Of a stretch of DNA of 64,000 bases, positions 26,437 to 36,400 are shown piece after piece. The stretch lies in assembly GCF_008369165.1 (NCBI RefSeq), contig NZ_VOBA01000001.1:186001-250000 (forward strand), written 5' to 3'. This DNA is from Dietzia sp. ANT_WB102 (GTDB taxonomy: Bacteria > Actinomycetota > Actinomycetes > Mycobacteriales > Mycobacteriaceae). The position numbers were made by a program, and so were the translations under genes. Numbering within the stretch: position 1 is the stretch's first letter; each line of letters starts with the position of its first letter. Under the pieces are notes generated by a model, which made no database searches, was not told the DNA's origin, and saw only the letters and a program-made list of their open reading frames with translations.

Positions 26437-27693
26437 ATGAGTGATACGACATCCACGACGAGTTCAGCATCGGAGTCGGTGATCATCGTCGGGGCCGGCC
26501 TCGCGGGCGCCAAGTCTGCGGAAGCCTTGCGGTCCGAAGGTTTCGCCGGACCTATTGTTCTCATCGGCGACGAGGCCCATCTCCCGTATGAACGGCCCCC
26601 CTTGTCCAAGGGCTTCCTCATCGACGGGACGCCTCAACACGAGTTCACGGTGCATGATCGCGACTGGTACGACGCACATCGGGTGGAACTACGGCTGGGG
26701 GTCGCGGTCACGGCCGTCGACACCGGGGAACGCTCGGTGACGCTCGCGGACGGGGAGAAGCTGACCTACTCCTCGCTCATCCTCGCCACCGGGTCGCGGT
26801 CCGCCGTGCCGCCGTTCGAGGGGCGCGAGGCGAGTGGCGTTCACTACCTGCGCAGCATTGACGACGCCTCCCGGCTCGCTGACGAGCTCGTCCGGGGCGC
26901 CAGGCTCGTCATCATTGGCGCGGGCTGGATTGGCCTCGAAGTCGCGGCCGCCGCGATGGGCCGCGGGTGTGGGGTCACCATCATCGAGGCGGGCACCCAC
27001 CCGCTGCACACGGCGCTTGGCGACGAACTGGGCGAGGTGTTCGCAGACCTGCACCGTCAGCGCGGGGTGCACTTTCACTTCGGCGTCCGGGTCGAGTCGA
27101 TCGCCACCGAGGGAGGGCGTGCTACCGGCGTGCAGTTGGCCGGCGGCGAGGTGGTGGGAGCGGACGTCGTGTTGGTCGCCGTTGGCGCCCGGCCGAACGT
27201 CGAAATACTGGAGGGCACCGAAGTGACGGTGGTCGACGGTGGAGTCCGCGTGGACGCCGGATTGCGCACCGCGGTGGCCAATGTCTACGCGGTCGGCGAC
27301 ATCGCCGCCGTGGATTACCCGATGTACGGGCGATACCTACGCACCGAGCACTGGGCAACCGCCCTTAATCAGCCGGCCGTGGCTGCAGCCACGATTTGTG
27401 GCCGGGAGGCCGTGTACGACAAGGTCCCGTACTTCTTCACAGACCAGTACGACCTGGGGATGGAGTTCCGGGGCGTGACATCGGATTACACCCGGGTCGT
27501 GTATCGGGGAGACGTGAAGGGGCTCCAGTTCCTGGCGTTCTGGCTCGACGACACCGGGATAGTCCTGGCCGCCATGAACGTCAATATCTGGGATGCCGGC
27601 GATCAGCTTGATGCACTCGTGGCCGCCCGCGTCCCCGTTGACGCGGACGCACTGGCTGACTCTGACACCCCGTTGGACACCCTCGTGCCGTGA
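26437..27693 (+). CDS. FAD-dependent ferredoxin/rubredoxin-type reductase
   Basis: 418 residues with the two-dinucleotide-domain fold of class I oxygenase-coupled reductases (putidaredoxin/rhodocoxin reductase type). The FAD motif GAGLAGAKSAEALRSEGF is near residue 20, ERPPLSKGFL is the conserved loop, GAGWIGLEVAAAA is the NAD(P)H motif near 165 and VYAVGDIAAVDYP is the second FAD motif near 285. It passes electrons from NAD(P)H to a small iron-sulfur protein. No ferredoxin or P450 gene is adjacent, so the partner is elsewhere. Confidence 0.88.
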   Translation: MSDTTSTTSSASESVIIVGAGLAGAKSAEALRSEGFAGPIVLIGDEAHLPYERPPLSKGFLIDGTPQHEFTVHDRDWYDAHRVELRLGVAVTAVDTGERSVTLADGEKLTYSSLILATGSRSAVPPFEGREASGVHYLRSIDDASRLADELVRGARLVIIGAGWIGLEVAAAAMGRGCGVTIIEAGTHPLHTALGDELGEVFADLHRQRGVHFHFGVRVESIATEGGRATGVQLAGGEVVGADVVLVAVGARPNVEILEGTEVTVVDGGVRVDAGLRTAVANVYAVGDIAAVDYPMYGRYLRTEHWATALNQPAVAAATICGREAVYDKVPYFFTDQYDLGMEFRGVTSDYTRVVYRGDVKGLQFLAFWLDDTGIVLAAMNVNIWDAGDQLDALVAARVPVDADALADSDTPLDTLVP

Positions 27694-27820
27694 GTCCCGT
27701 CCTCCGAGCTGGGCCCGAGATGACCGGCGGCGCGACGACGGACGACTCAAAGGGAGGCGCTGCGGCCGGCACCGCCTTCGCGCAATGCGATTTCACGGTC
27801 GCCAGCCGCAAACGCATCAA

Positions 27821-28201
27821 TCAGGCCAGGTCAAGGAGTCCGCGCAGGTCGTCCAGGGCCTCGCGGGCCACGGAGTAGTGGGCCCACTTGCCGCGCTGCT
27901 CGCGGGTCAGCAGGCCGGCGTCGACGAGTCGCTTGAGGTGATGGCTGACGGTCGGCTGGCCGATATCCACTATGTCGAGGAGGTCGCAGGCGCACACGGA
28001 CTCGCAGCCGCTCGCCGCGATGTGCGATAGGAGCTGGAGCCGGGTCGGGTCGGCCAGCGCTTTGAACCGAGTCGCCATCTCGTCCGCCGTGGCTGCGTCG
28101 ATGGGCGTACGCCGAACGGAGCAGCGTTCGTCCACCGCGGTATCGCCGACCAGCCCAGCACTCGCGAGCCCCGCGCCAGCCACTGAATCCGTCGTCGTCA
28201 T
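27821..28201 (-). CDS. arsR: ArsR-family arsenic-responsive repressor
   Basis: 126 residues. A winged helix runs from about residue 40 to 120 (ADPTRLQLLSHIA, DIGQPTVSHHLKRLVDAGLL). A cysteine-rich segment CESVCACDLL precedes the recognition helix, in the place of the ELCVCDL metal site of classic ArsR; an extra N-terminal Cys27 may contribute. It is divergent from the acr3 gene, whose expression it probably controls. The first 35 residues are low complexity. Confidence 0.88.
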   Translation of the reverse strand: MTTTDSVAGAGLASAGLVGDTAVDERCSVRRTPIDAATADEMATRFKALADPTRLQLLSHIAASGCESVCACDLLDIVDIGQPTVSHHLKRLVDAGLLTREQRGKWAHYSVAREALDDLRGLLDLA

Positions 28202-28228
28202 ACCCGCACCGCCCCCTGCCGAAGTCAG

Positions 28229-28244
28229 ATTGACGTCCGTCGAT
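28229..28244. promoter_or_regulatory. Candidate ArsR operator
   Basis: ATTGACG-tc-CGTCGAT is an inverted repeat with one mismatch in 7 bp, in the 100-nt divergent region between arsR and acr3. It resembles known ArsR boxes in position; binding is inferred. Confidence 0.45.
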
Positions 28245-28301
28245 ATGTCACCCTAACCTCGCTCCTGAACATCCACCGATCTGACGGGAGCCTCGCATCT
28301 G

Positions 28302-29408
28302 ATGAGCGCCACCACTTCTGCGCGCAGCGTCGCCCCGGTCGCCAAAGAGATGTCGTTCCTCGACCGCTACCTGGCCGTCTGGATCCTCGCGGCGATGGCG
28401 GTCGGCCTGCTACTAGGTCGCTTTGTCCCTGGCCTGGACCGCGCCCTGGACTCGGTGAAGATCGGCGGCATCTCGGTCCCCATCGCCGTCGGACTGCTGG
28501 TCATGATGTACCCAGTCCTGGCCAAGGTCCGCTACGACGAAACCAACCGGGTGACCGGAGACCGAAAACTTCTCACCCTGTCGCTCATCCTCAACTGGAT
28601 CCTCGGCCCGGCGTTCATGTTCACTCTGGCCTGGGTCTTCCTGCCCGACCTGCCCGAATTCCGCACAGGGTTGATCATCGTGGGGCTCGCCCGGTGCATC
28701 GCCATGGTGTTCATCTGGAACGACTTGGCGTGCGGCGATAGGGAGGCCGCGGCGGTGCTGGTGGCCATCAATTCGGTGTTCCAGGTGGTGGCCTTCGGCG
28801 CGCTGGGCTGGTTCTACCTTCAGGTGCTGCCGTCGTGGCTGGGGCTGGAGACCACCTCGGCGCAATTCTCCGTCTGGGCGATCGTGGCGTCGGTGCTCGT
28901 GTTCCTCGGGATCCCCCTGCTCGCCGGCTTCCTCACCCGCGTCCTGGGCGAGCGAGCCAAGGGGCGGCAGTGGTACGAGGAGACATTCCTGCCTCGGATC
29001 GGGCCGTGGGCGCTGTACGGCCTGCTGTTCACGATCGTGCTGCTGTTCGCGATGCAGGGGCAGGCCATCACCTCCCGACCACTGGACGTGGCTCGGATGG
29101 CAGTGCCGCTCCTGCTGTACTTCGTGCTGATGTTCTTCTTCAGCCTGCTCGTGTCCCGCGCGATCGGTCTGAACTACGCCAAGTCCACGAGCGTGGCCTT
29201 CACCGCTTCGGGCAACAACTTCGAGCTCGCGATCGCGGTGTCCATCGGCACGTTCGGCATCGCCTCCGGGCAGGCGCTGGCGGGCGTCGTGGGTCCGCTC
29301 ATCGAGGTGCCCGTGTTGGTCGGGCTGGTCTACGTCGCGCTGTGGCTCGGCCCGCGACTGTTCCCCGGCGACCCCACTCTGCCCGACCGTGCGACCCCGG
29401 GAGCCTAG
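28302..29408 (+). CDS. acr3: Arsenite efflux transporter of the ACR3 family
   Basis: 368 residues with ten predicted membrane helices. ACR3 marks are the SFLDRYLAVWILAAMAVG start, the conserved cysteine in GLARCIAMVFIWNDLACGD (about residue 132) and the late helix TASGNNFELAIAVSIGTFG. It exports arsenite driven by the membrane potential. The gene is divergent from arsR and ends sharing 4 bp with the converging gene at 29405. No arsenate reductase gene is adjacent. Confidence 0.93.
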   Translation: MSATTSARSVAPVAKEMSFLDRYLAVWILAAMAVGLLLGRFVPGLDRALDSVKIGGISVPIAVGLLVMMYPVLAKVRYDETNRVTGDRKLLTLSLILNWILGPAFMFTLAWVFLPDLPEFRTGLIIVGLARCIAMVFIWNDLACGDREAAAVLVAINSVFQVVAFGALGWFYLQVLPSWLGLETTSAQFSVWAIVASVLVFLGIPLLAGFLTRVLGERAKGRQWYEETFLPRIGPWALYGLLFTIVLLFAMQGQAITSRPLDVARMAVPLLLYFVLMFFFSLLVSRAIGLNYAKSTSVAFTASGNNFELAIAVSIGTFGIASGQALAGVVGPLIEVPVLVGLVYVALWLGPRLFPGDPTLPDRATPGA

Positions 29409-30385
29409 AACCAGAGGTCGGCGAGCAGCTCGATCGACCGGTTCCGCACCTCCGGGTCGTACGCGTAGGTGACGGTGATGAGTTCGTCGGCTCCGGTGCG
29501 CTCGATGAACTGCTCGAGCTGCGCCTTGACGGTGGTCGGCGAGCCCACGGCGCTGATCTCGAGCATCGAGGGCGTGCTGCCGGCGAACTCCGCCGGGTCG
29601 ACGGGCGGCTGGATCTTGCGCCTGCGACCAGCCCGCAGGTCGAGAAACATCTGCTGGAGGGTTGTGAACTGCCGCTGCGCTTCGGCGTCGGTGTCGGCGA
29701 CCACCACGTTGATGCCTGCCATCACCTGTGGCTTCTCGATCCGTGCGGTGGGCGCGGAGGTGCTGAACGTCTCGCGGTAGACGCGAATGGCGTCGTCGAT
29801 CTGGTCGGGCGCGAAGTGCGAGGCCAGCGAGAACGGCAGTCCGAGCTGCCCTGCGATCGAGGCGCCGTTGACGGTGGAGCCGAGCACCCAGATCGGCACC
29901 TCCATCCCCTGCGAGACCGACGACAGGATGGGGGTGCTGTGCGCGGTTCCGGTCTCCCCGAACCAGCCTTGCAGGTCGTAGATGTGCCGGGCGAAGGCCT
30001 GCGGTTCGGCGGACGAGCGGCTCAGTGCCTGTGCGGTCATCCCGTCGGTGCCGGGTGCACGGCCCAGGCCCAGGTCGATCCGGTCGCCGTGGATGTTGGC
30101 CAGTGTGCCGTACTGCTCGGCCACCATGAGCGGCGCGTGGTTGGGCAGCATGACGCCGCCGGAGCCCACGCGGATCCGCTCGGTCACCGAGGCGGCCTGA
30201 GAGATCAGCAGCGAGGTGGCCTTGGAGGCGAGGTTGGGCGTGTTGTGGTGCTCGGCGAACCACAGCCGCGTGTACCCGAGCTGGTCGGCCAGCGTCGCGG
30301 ACTTCATGGACGCGGCGATCGCCTCACGCGCGGTGGACCCCTCGGAGATGGAGACCAGGTCGAGAATGCTCAATGGGACGGACAA
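29405..30385 (-). CDS. LLM-class flavin-dependent oxidoreductase (luciferase-like)
   Basis: 326 residues of the bacterial luciferase-like family, MsnO8-type: LSILDLVSISEGSTAREAI at the N terminus, LWFAEHHNTPNLAS, GSGGVMLPNHAPLMVAEQYG and DLGLGRAPGTD are the usual blocks. It uses reduced flavin (FMN or F420) to oxidise an unknown substrate. The start is the rare TTG at 30385 with AGAGG 7 nt upstream; no ATG or GTG nearby fits the family N terminus. Its stop codon overlaps that of acr3 on the other strand by 4 bp. Confidence 0.88.
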   Translation of the reverse strand: MSVPLSILDLVSISEGSTAREAIAASMKSATLADQLGYTRLWFAEHHNTPNLASKATSLLISQAASVTERIRVGSGGVMLPNHAPLMVAEQYGTLANIHGDRIDLGLGRAPGTDGMTAQALSRSSAEPQAFARHIYDLQGWFGETGTAHSTPILSSVSQGMEVPIWVLGSTVNGASIAGQLGLPFSLASHFAPDQIDDAIRVYRETFSTSAPTARIEKPQVMAGINVVVADTDAEAQRQFTTLQQMFLDLRAGRRRKIQPPVDPAEFAGSTPSMLEISAVGSPTTVKAQLEQFIERTGADELITVTYAYDPEVRNRSIELLADLWF

Positions 30386-30510
30386 CGGACACCTCTTCTA
30401 CGTTCACTTTTGCTAGTGCGGGCCTTGACGGCCGATGGGTCGAGGCTACCCATCCCGCCATCTTGGTGATGGGTCATAGACCTGGTGGGGCTGGCGCGCA
30501 GTGCGACCGG

Positions 30511-31479
30511 TCAGTCGATTACGCGCTCCCACTCGATCCAGCCCCGCCCGGTGCGCCCGTCGGAGGCGGCGAAGTCGGCCATGGCGCGGACGAAGTGTGC
30601 GACCTTGCCCTCCTCGGAGGTCAGCAGGAGGTTGGCGTACGCCGTGGGGGTGACAGTGAATTCCAGGTCCACGTCCTCGAGGCGGATCCGGGCGTTGGCT
30701 ATGCGCCCGTCGCCGTCGTACTCCGCGTTCGATGCACCCCGGGACAGTTCGGTGAGGTCCTCGCCCTTCTGCACGTATCCGAAGGCGTACTCCATGCCGT
30801 CCATCACCACGCTGTGGATCTTGGTTCCGGTGGTGAGTCCCTCGCCGTCGTCGAGCCGGAAGGCATTCCACATCCACGTCGCTCCCCACCAGTCGCGTGT
30901 GGCCCAGGAGTGGTCGCGTTGACCGTCGCCGGCGAACTGGAACTCCTCGCCGTCGATTGTGAGGGTCCCGGTGACGCGGCACGGCATCTCGTAGCGAGTG
31001 GTGATGGACCACTGGTAGTCGATGCCGTCGGTCAGCCACGTGAGATCTGCTTTGACGTGGGTGGGCGTGCCGGGCTCGCCGCGCAGGATCGCGCCCTCGT
31101 CGGCGTATTCGTACGCCGCGCCCTCGAAGGTCACGACGTAGGCCTTGACGGGGTCGGTGACCTCAAACGAGGCGGTGTACGTGGGCGCCTCGACCGTGAA
31201 TCTGAACTCGTCGCGGGTCGGCGGTGGTGCAGCCGTGTCGTTGAGGATGATCGACGGCAGGCCCGGGCGGGTGATGGCGAACGACATCATGGACACATCC
31301 AGGTTCGCCGTGTCACCGAGCCGGGCGTAGACGCCCACAGTGCCGTCGTCGCTGATGGCGTCCATGTAGTGGCTCTCGCTCCACAGCGGCTCGCCCGGCT
31401 CGGGCGGGTGCGCGCCCTCGTCCGCCGGGTCGACGCGCAGTGGTTGCGGCCTCTGGAGGTCTTCGGGAGTTTCGGGCAT
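30511..31479 (-). CDS. Hydroxyneurosporene synthase (CrtC)-like / DUF7064-type protein
   Basis: 322 residues. The two-lobed beta-rich protein carries the segments LWSESHYMDAISDDGTVGVY, GDGQRDHSWATRDWWGATW and TVTPTAYANLLLTSEEGK, typical of the CrtC/AttH-like proteins that actinobacteria keep in many copies. A histidine and aspartate near DHSW are the likely active residues. The reaction is unknown. ATG 31479 has AAAGGTG 5 nt upstream. It is divergent from a phosphotransferase gene; the two types often occur together in lipid or steroid loci, which is an inference here. Confidence 0.7.
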   Translation of the reverse strand: MPETPEDLQRPQPLRVDPADEGAHPPEPGEPLWSESHYMDAISDDGTVGVYARLGDTANLDVSMMSFAITRPGLPSIILNDTAAPPPTRDEFRFTVEAPTYTASFEVTDPVKAYVVTFEGAAYEYADEGAILRGEPGTPTHVKADLTWLTDGIDYQWSITTRYEMPCRVTGTLTIDGEEFQFAGDGQRDHSWATRDWWGATWMWNAFRLDDGEGLTTGTKIHSVVMDGMEYAFGYVQKGEDLTELSRGASNAEYDGDGRIANARIRLEDVDLEFTVTPTAYANLLLTSEEGKVAHFVRAMADFAASDGRTGRGWIEWERVID

Positions 31480-31653
31480 GGTGGCACCTTTCGCCGCTGG
31501 GTCGAACATGTCTGTTCTGGCCTACTGTTCCCTGGCGAACGTCGGCGTGGACCGTATCGGCTCGAAAGTGCGACGACGACGAGGTGCGCCGCCCCAGACC
31601 GCGTGAGCGACTGCGAGGATGCGCGATCCAGAGCCGTCGAACTGTGCAGTAGG

Positions 31654-31666
31654 TCACACTGTGTGA
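31654..31666. promoter_or_regulatory. 13-bp palindrome between divergent genes
   Basis: TCACAC-T-GTGTGA is perfectly symmetrical and sits 49 nt before the start at 31715 and 175 nt before the start at 31479. It is a good operator candidate for the divergent pair; the protein that binds it is unknown. Confidence 0.45.
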
Positions 31667-31714
31667 GTCGCGGGTCTAGCCCGCGTACTACTGCTGCACA
31701 AAGGGGTCGACCAC

Positions 31715-32869
31715 ATGACGCAGACACACTCCAGCGAGCCGTTGCATCAGCGGGTGACCTCGGGCGAGGCCGACCTCGATGAGTTCCGCGAGCGCCTCAC
31801 GGCGTGGCTCGCCGCCCGCGACGAGGTCGACGCCGCCGCTGGAGTCGAGATCTCGGAGGTGAGCAGGCCGGAGTCCTCGGGGATGTCGAACATTTCGGTG
31901 CTCTTCGACGCCACCTGGACCCCCGCCGGAACGGCCGCTCCAGGGGGCGCGGCCGGGCGCCGGTCTGCTCAGCTGGTCGCCCGGATGTGCCCGCAGGACG
32001 AGGCGTTCCCGGTTTTTCCCGTCTACGACCTGGCCACACAGTTCGATGTGATGCGGGTGGTCGGCGAGAACACCCGACTGCCGGTTCCCCGCGTCCGGTG
32101 GCTCGAGCAGGACCCGGCCATCCTGGGCGCGCCGTTCCTGGTGATGGACCGGGCTTCCGGGCGGGCGCCGGTGGACAATCCTCCGTACGTGTTCGACGGC
32201 TGGTTGCTGGAAATGGCTGCGGAGCAGCAGCGGGAGCTGCGCGACGCGTCCGTGGCGGTGCTCGCGGAGATCCACCAGATCCCGCGCCCGGCTGACCTTG
32301 TCGCCTCCCTGGCCCCCGCCGACGGCATGAGTGCGCTGCGGGTCCACGTCGATGAACAGCGCGCCTACTACGAGTGGACGACCCGCGAGGACGGGATGGC
32401 GATCCCGGTCATCGAGCGCGCATTCGACTGGATCGAGGCCCACTGGCCCGCCGAGACCGGCCCGGACGTGCTGAGCTGGGGCGACGCCCGCATCGGCAAC
32501 ATCCTCTACGAGGGCACCACCCCGACCGCTGTGCTGGACTGGGAGATGGCGGCGATCGCCCCGGCCGAAGTCGACTTGGGCTGGTTCCTGTATTTCCACG
32601 ACCTGTTCCAGGACCTCGCGGTGGCCTTCGAGTTCCCGGGGATTCCGCACGTATTCGATCACGGCGAGGTCGTCGAGCAGTACGAGAGCCAGACCGGCTC
32701 CACCGTCAGGGATCTGCCGTTCTACTACGTGTACGCCGGGCTGCGGCACGCGATCATCATGGCGAGAATCGCTCGCCGTCGTGTCCACTTCGGTGAGCAG
32801 GAGGCCCCGGCCAGCCCGGACGAGTACGTCCTGCACCACACCATGCTCGAGCGGTTGATCGCGGACTGA
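31715..32869 (+). CDS. Phosphotransferase-family (APH-like kinase) protein
   Basis: 384 residues with the aminoglycoside phosphotransferase-like fold. The catalytic loop is LSWGDARIGNILYE (Asp and Asn of the HxDxxxxN motif, with Trp-Gly in place of His-Gly), and the metal motif is AVLDWEMAAI. Upstream, GAPFLVMDRASGRAP is the hinge. Actinobacterial members near acyl-CoA genes probably phosphorylate lipids or hydroxy-acyl compounds rather than antibiotics. The substrate is not known. It is divergent from the CrtC-like gene. Confidence 0.8.
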   Translation: MTQTHSSEPLHQRVTSGEADLDEFRERLTAWLAARDEVDAAAGVEISEVSRPESSGMSNISVLFDATWTPAGTAAPGGAAGRRSAQLVARMCPQDEAFPVFPVYDLATQFDVMRVVGENTRLPVPRVRWLEQDPAILGAPFLVMDRASGRAPVDNPPYVFDGWLLEMAAEQQRELRDASVAVLAEIHQIPRPADLVASLAPADGMSALRVHVDEQRAYYEWTTREDGMAIPVIERAFDWIEAHWPAETGPDVLSWGDARIGNILYEGTTPTAVLDWEMAAIAPAEVDLGWFLYFHDLFQDLAVAFEFPGIPHVFDHGEVVEQYESQTGSTVRDLPFYYVYAGLRHAIIMARIARRRVHFGEQEAPASPDEYVLHHTMLERLIAD

Positions 32870-33069
32870 GAGCGACTGATCGCCGCCCACTCCGGCCGCG
32901 CCCGCGAACGATTAGTTCCGAGGATCCGCGTGAAACCTGTTCGAATGCGCCAAACCGGATCCGCACGATCCGTCAGGCTTCGCCGACTGGGGCGATAAGG
33001 ACAAGTAGTCGGAGCCGCTGCAGATAAGGTCTACTCCCGAATGTGGATCGCGCTGATGAGGGAGCTTCA

Positions 33070-33483
33070 TTGCCACGGATCAAAGTAGTGGCGGCAGTGT
33101 TCTACCGAGATGGCAACGTCCTCGCCTGTAGACGAGCGCCGGGTAAGTCCGCAGCGGGCAAGTGGGAGTTTCCGGGCGGGAAGATTGACGACGGCGAGAC
33201 CCCTGCGACCGCACTGGTTCGCGAAATTCACGAAGAGCTTGGAATTTCCATCTCGGTGGGCGAACTCGTCGATAGAACTGTGACGACGGTCGATCATCTC
33301 GAGATCGACCTAGCCTGCTACATCGTCTCGTCGAAGGAATTACCGTTCCGGAGTACTGATCACGACCAACTGCGTTGGGTATCCATCGACGCTTTGCCTT
33401 CCCTTGATTGGGCCACTCCGGACCTCCCCGCGGTGACCGTCCTTTCATCCACCGGGCACAAGCCCGTCGAGGATCGCACATGA
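33070..33483 (+). CDS. Nudix hydrolase of the MutT/NTP pyrophosphohydrolase type
   Basis: 137 residues. The Nudix box GKIDDGETPATALVREIHEELG (given in part) is complete, with the REIHEELG glutamates that bind the metal. WEFPGGK ahead of it and LRWVSIDALPSLDWATPDLP after it match MutT/CTP pyrophosphohydrolases, which clean or hydrolyse unusual nucleotides. I prefer the TTG at 33070 (GAGGGA 8 nt upstream) since it gives the family start PRIKVVAAVFYRDG; GTG 33043 is the alternative. It overlaps the next gene by 4 bp, so the two are translated together. Codon use is less GC-rich than the flanks. Confidence 0.87.
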   Translation: MPRIKVVAAVFYRDGNVLACRRAPGKSAAGKWEFPGGKIDDGETPATALVREIHEELGISISVGELVDRTVTTVDHLEIDLACYIVSSKELPFRSTDHDQLRWVSIDALPSLDWATPDLPAVTVLSSTGHKPVEDRT

Positions 33484-36400
33484 GCGCCCCGTTGCCCGAA
33501 GGACTCTACGAGTCAGTCATTACCCCGCGGCTTCAAGAACGTCTCGATGCGACAGCCGCGTCGTCACGAATCATCGACCTGGATCCGGGGCTCGCCCCTG
33601 AAATTCTTGGACGGCACGTCGGTGACGCGGTTCGCAGGCACCTCGAGTCCATCGACCCGGCCAAACGGCTCGAGGTGGCCGAACAGTTCATTAATGCGCT
33701 CGACTCTGATGGTGACGACCTCGCAGGTGGGTCGATCCTTCAGTCCATTTACCCCACCGGGAGAACAGAACCGCGTCGCCCATCGACTCCGCTCTCCGAA
33801 GGCGCACTTCTTACGAACGCGCGTGACGAGCCCGGCCTCGGAAATGAACTCGCCCTAGAGATGGAATCATCTGACGAGGTCGATCTCTTATGTGCCTTTG
33901 TAAAGTTCACTGGTGTAACGGTATTGGCACCGCAATTTGAACTGCTCGCTGAGCGTGGCATCGCACCACGCATTCTCACTACGACGTATATGGGAGCCAC
34001 AGATCGGCGGGCCCTAGACGTTCTAGTCAATGACTTCGGAGCGCGAGTTAAAGTGCGGTTCGAGAAAGCCTCCACCCGCCTCCACGCTAAAGCATGGCTT
34101 TTTCGGCGACATAGCGGTTTCGACACGGCTTACGTCGGAAGTTCAAACCTCTCCCGATCTGCGCTCGTAGATGGACTCGAATGGAACGTCCGCCTGTCCT
34201 CCGTCGCGCACGCGGCTCAGATAGCGAAGTTTCGGACGGTCTTCGATTCCTATTGGAACTTGGCCGATTTCGAGTTGTACAACCCTGATACCGACGCCGA
34301 AAAATTAGACAGAGCACTCGAGGAGGCAGGGGGGCGCAAATCTACTTCCGTCCTTGTCTCCCTCGCAGGCTTAGAGGTACGTCCTTATGGCCACCAGCAA
34401 CTGATGCTCGATGCGCTGGCGACCGAACGAAACGTGTTTGACCACCATCTCAACCTGTTAGTCGCAGCCACCGGCACTGGCAAGACCGTCGTTGCAGCCC
34501 TCGACTACCGCGCGCTATCCGAGCAGGCAGACAGCAGACAACCATCTTTGCTATTCGTCGCCCACAGAAAAGAAATTCTTGTGCAAGCTCTGCGCACATA
34601 TCGCGCAGTTCTTGGTGATGGCTCTTTCGGCGAACTCTTCGTCGGCGGCGAGAAACCTCGTCACTGGAAGCATGTGTTTGCCAGCGTGCAATCTCTCGAT
34701 CGGGACCACCACGTGCCGGAGGACTGGGAAATCCTTGTCGTCGACGAGTTCCACCACGCTGAAGCGGCAAGCTATCGACGACTCTTCTCCCGGTTCACCG
34801 CGACCGAAGTTCTTGGCCTGACTGCAACACCAGAGCGTGCAGACGGCGTCGACGTACGGGAATTTTTTCACGGACGCACTGCATACGAACTTCGCCTGTG
34901 GGATGCGCTGGAGCAGGATCTGTTGTGCCCGTTCCACTACTACGGCATTTCCGACAACACGGATCTGCGGGACGTTGAGTGGAGCGCAGGTCAATACAGC
35001 CCCGGAGCCCTTTCCGATTTATACACCGGCAACGACGCCAGGACTTTGCTAATTCTCAAGGCCCTACGGGAGAAGGTCCTCGACGCGACACGGATGCGCG
35101 CGCTTGGGTTCTGCGTGTCGGTTGACCATGCGAAATACATGGCCGAGTCATTTACAGCGCGCGGTCTTCCGTCCGCTGCCATCGTCGGCACCACTGACCC
35201 GGACGAGCGGCGCGCTCTGGTCGAGCGTCTCAAAGCCGGGGATCTGCGTTGCATCTTCACCGTTGATGTCTTCAACGAAGGTGTCGACATCCCTTCGGTT
35301 GATGTTGTCCTTATGCTGCGTCCCACCGCGAGTTCGACAGTGTTCATCCAACAGCTCGGCCGTGGATTGCGTCGGTCACCAGGCAAGGCTGTGCTGATTG
35401 TCTTGGATTTTGTGGGCCACCATCGGGCTGACTTCAACCTTGCCGGCCGATATCACGCAATGACAGGGCTGTCGAGGCGTCGCCTCGAAACCGATCTTGA
35501 AGTTGGCTTTCCTTCGCTTCCCGGCGCGTCGCGGATTGTTCTCGACGAGGTTTCCCGGGGTGAGGTCTTGCGCTCCATTAAGCAGGCGGTGAAGGCGAAC
35601 ACGAAGAAGGCATTGGCGAATGACCTGCGCTCACTCGGCGCCGTTCCAGTGCTCGCCGAGTTTCTCGATGAGACCAATCGCGATCTGGACGACATCTACC
35701 GAGCTGACCGTTCGTGGACAACAATCGTTACGATCGCAACGGGGCAGCCAGAACCTGAGGGCAGAGAAAAACTCCTCCTCAAGAAACTTCAGCGACTCAG
35801 GACGGTCGATGATCTAGACCGGATCCGCGAGTACACACGGGTGGGCGAGGACATCTTGGCAGGAAAGTCGTGCGCCCGCGATGACGTGTGGGCGTCGATG
35901 CTGATTGACTTCCTGGTGCCCGTTCAGTACACGGCCGACTTCAATGAAACGGTCAGCGATCTCGCAGGGTTTCCGCGGCTATTCGAGGAATTGATCCAGC
36001 TGATGGATGCAGCCACTCGGAACATTCACCACGTACCGCTTCCCCTTGACGGCGATCTCGCCACACTTCCACTGCGGACTCATGCGAGCTACAGCCGTGA
36101 AGAACTGCTGTCCGCGCTTGATTGGCGCGCAGAGGACGGTCGCCCGAAGACGCTGCGGGAGGGCGTCGCCTGGTGCGCCACCCACCAGACCGACATCTTC
36201 TTTATCAATCTTCACAAGGATGAAAGCGCGTTCAGCCCGTCAACGATGTATCGGGATGTCCCAGTCTCGCCAACCCTGTTCGACTGGGAATCACAGTCGA
36301 ACACCACCCAGACTTCTGCGACAGGCCGCCGTTACCTCGGCCAACGTGAAGCCGGAACCAACGTGTTGCTCGCGGTTCGCAACTCCCCGAAGGATGACGT

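Noticed and set aside
28413-30263. Minus-strand open frame of 616 codons
   Set aside because: It lies antisense to acr3 and out of frame in the luciferase-like gene; typical GC-rich shadow.
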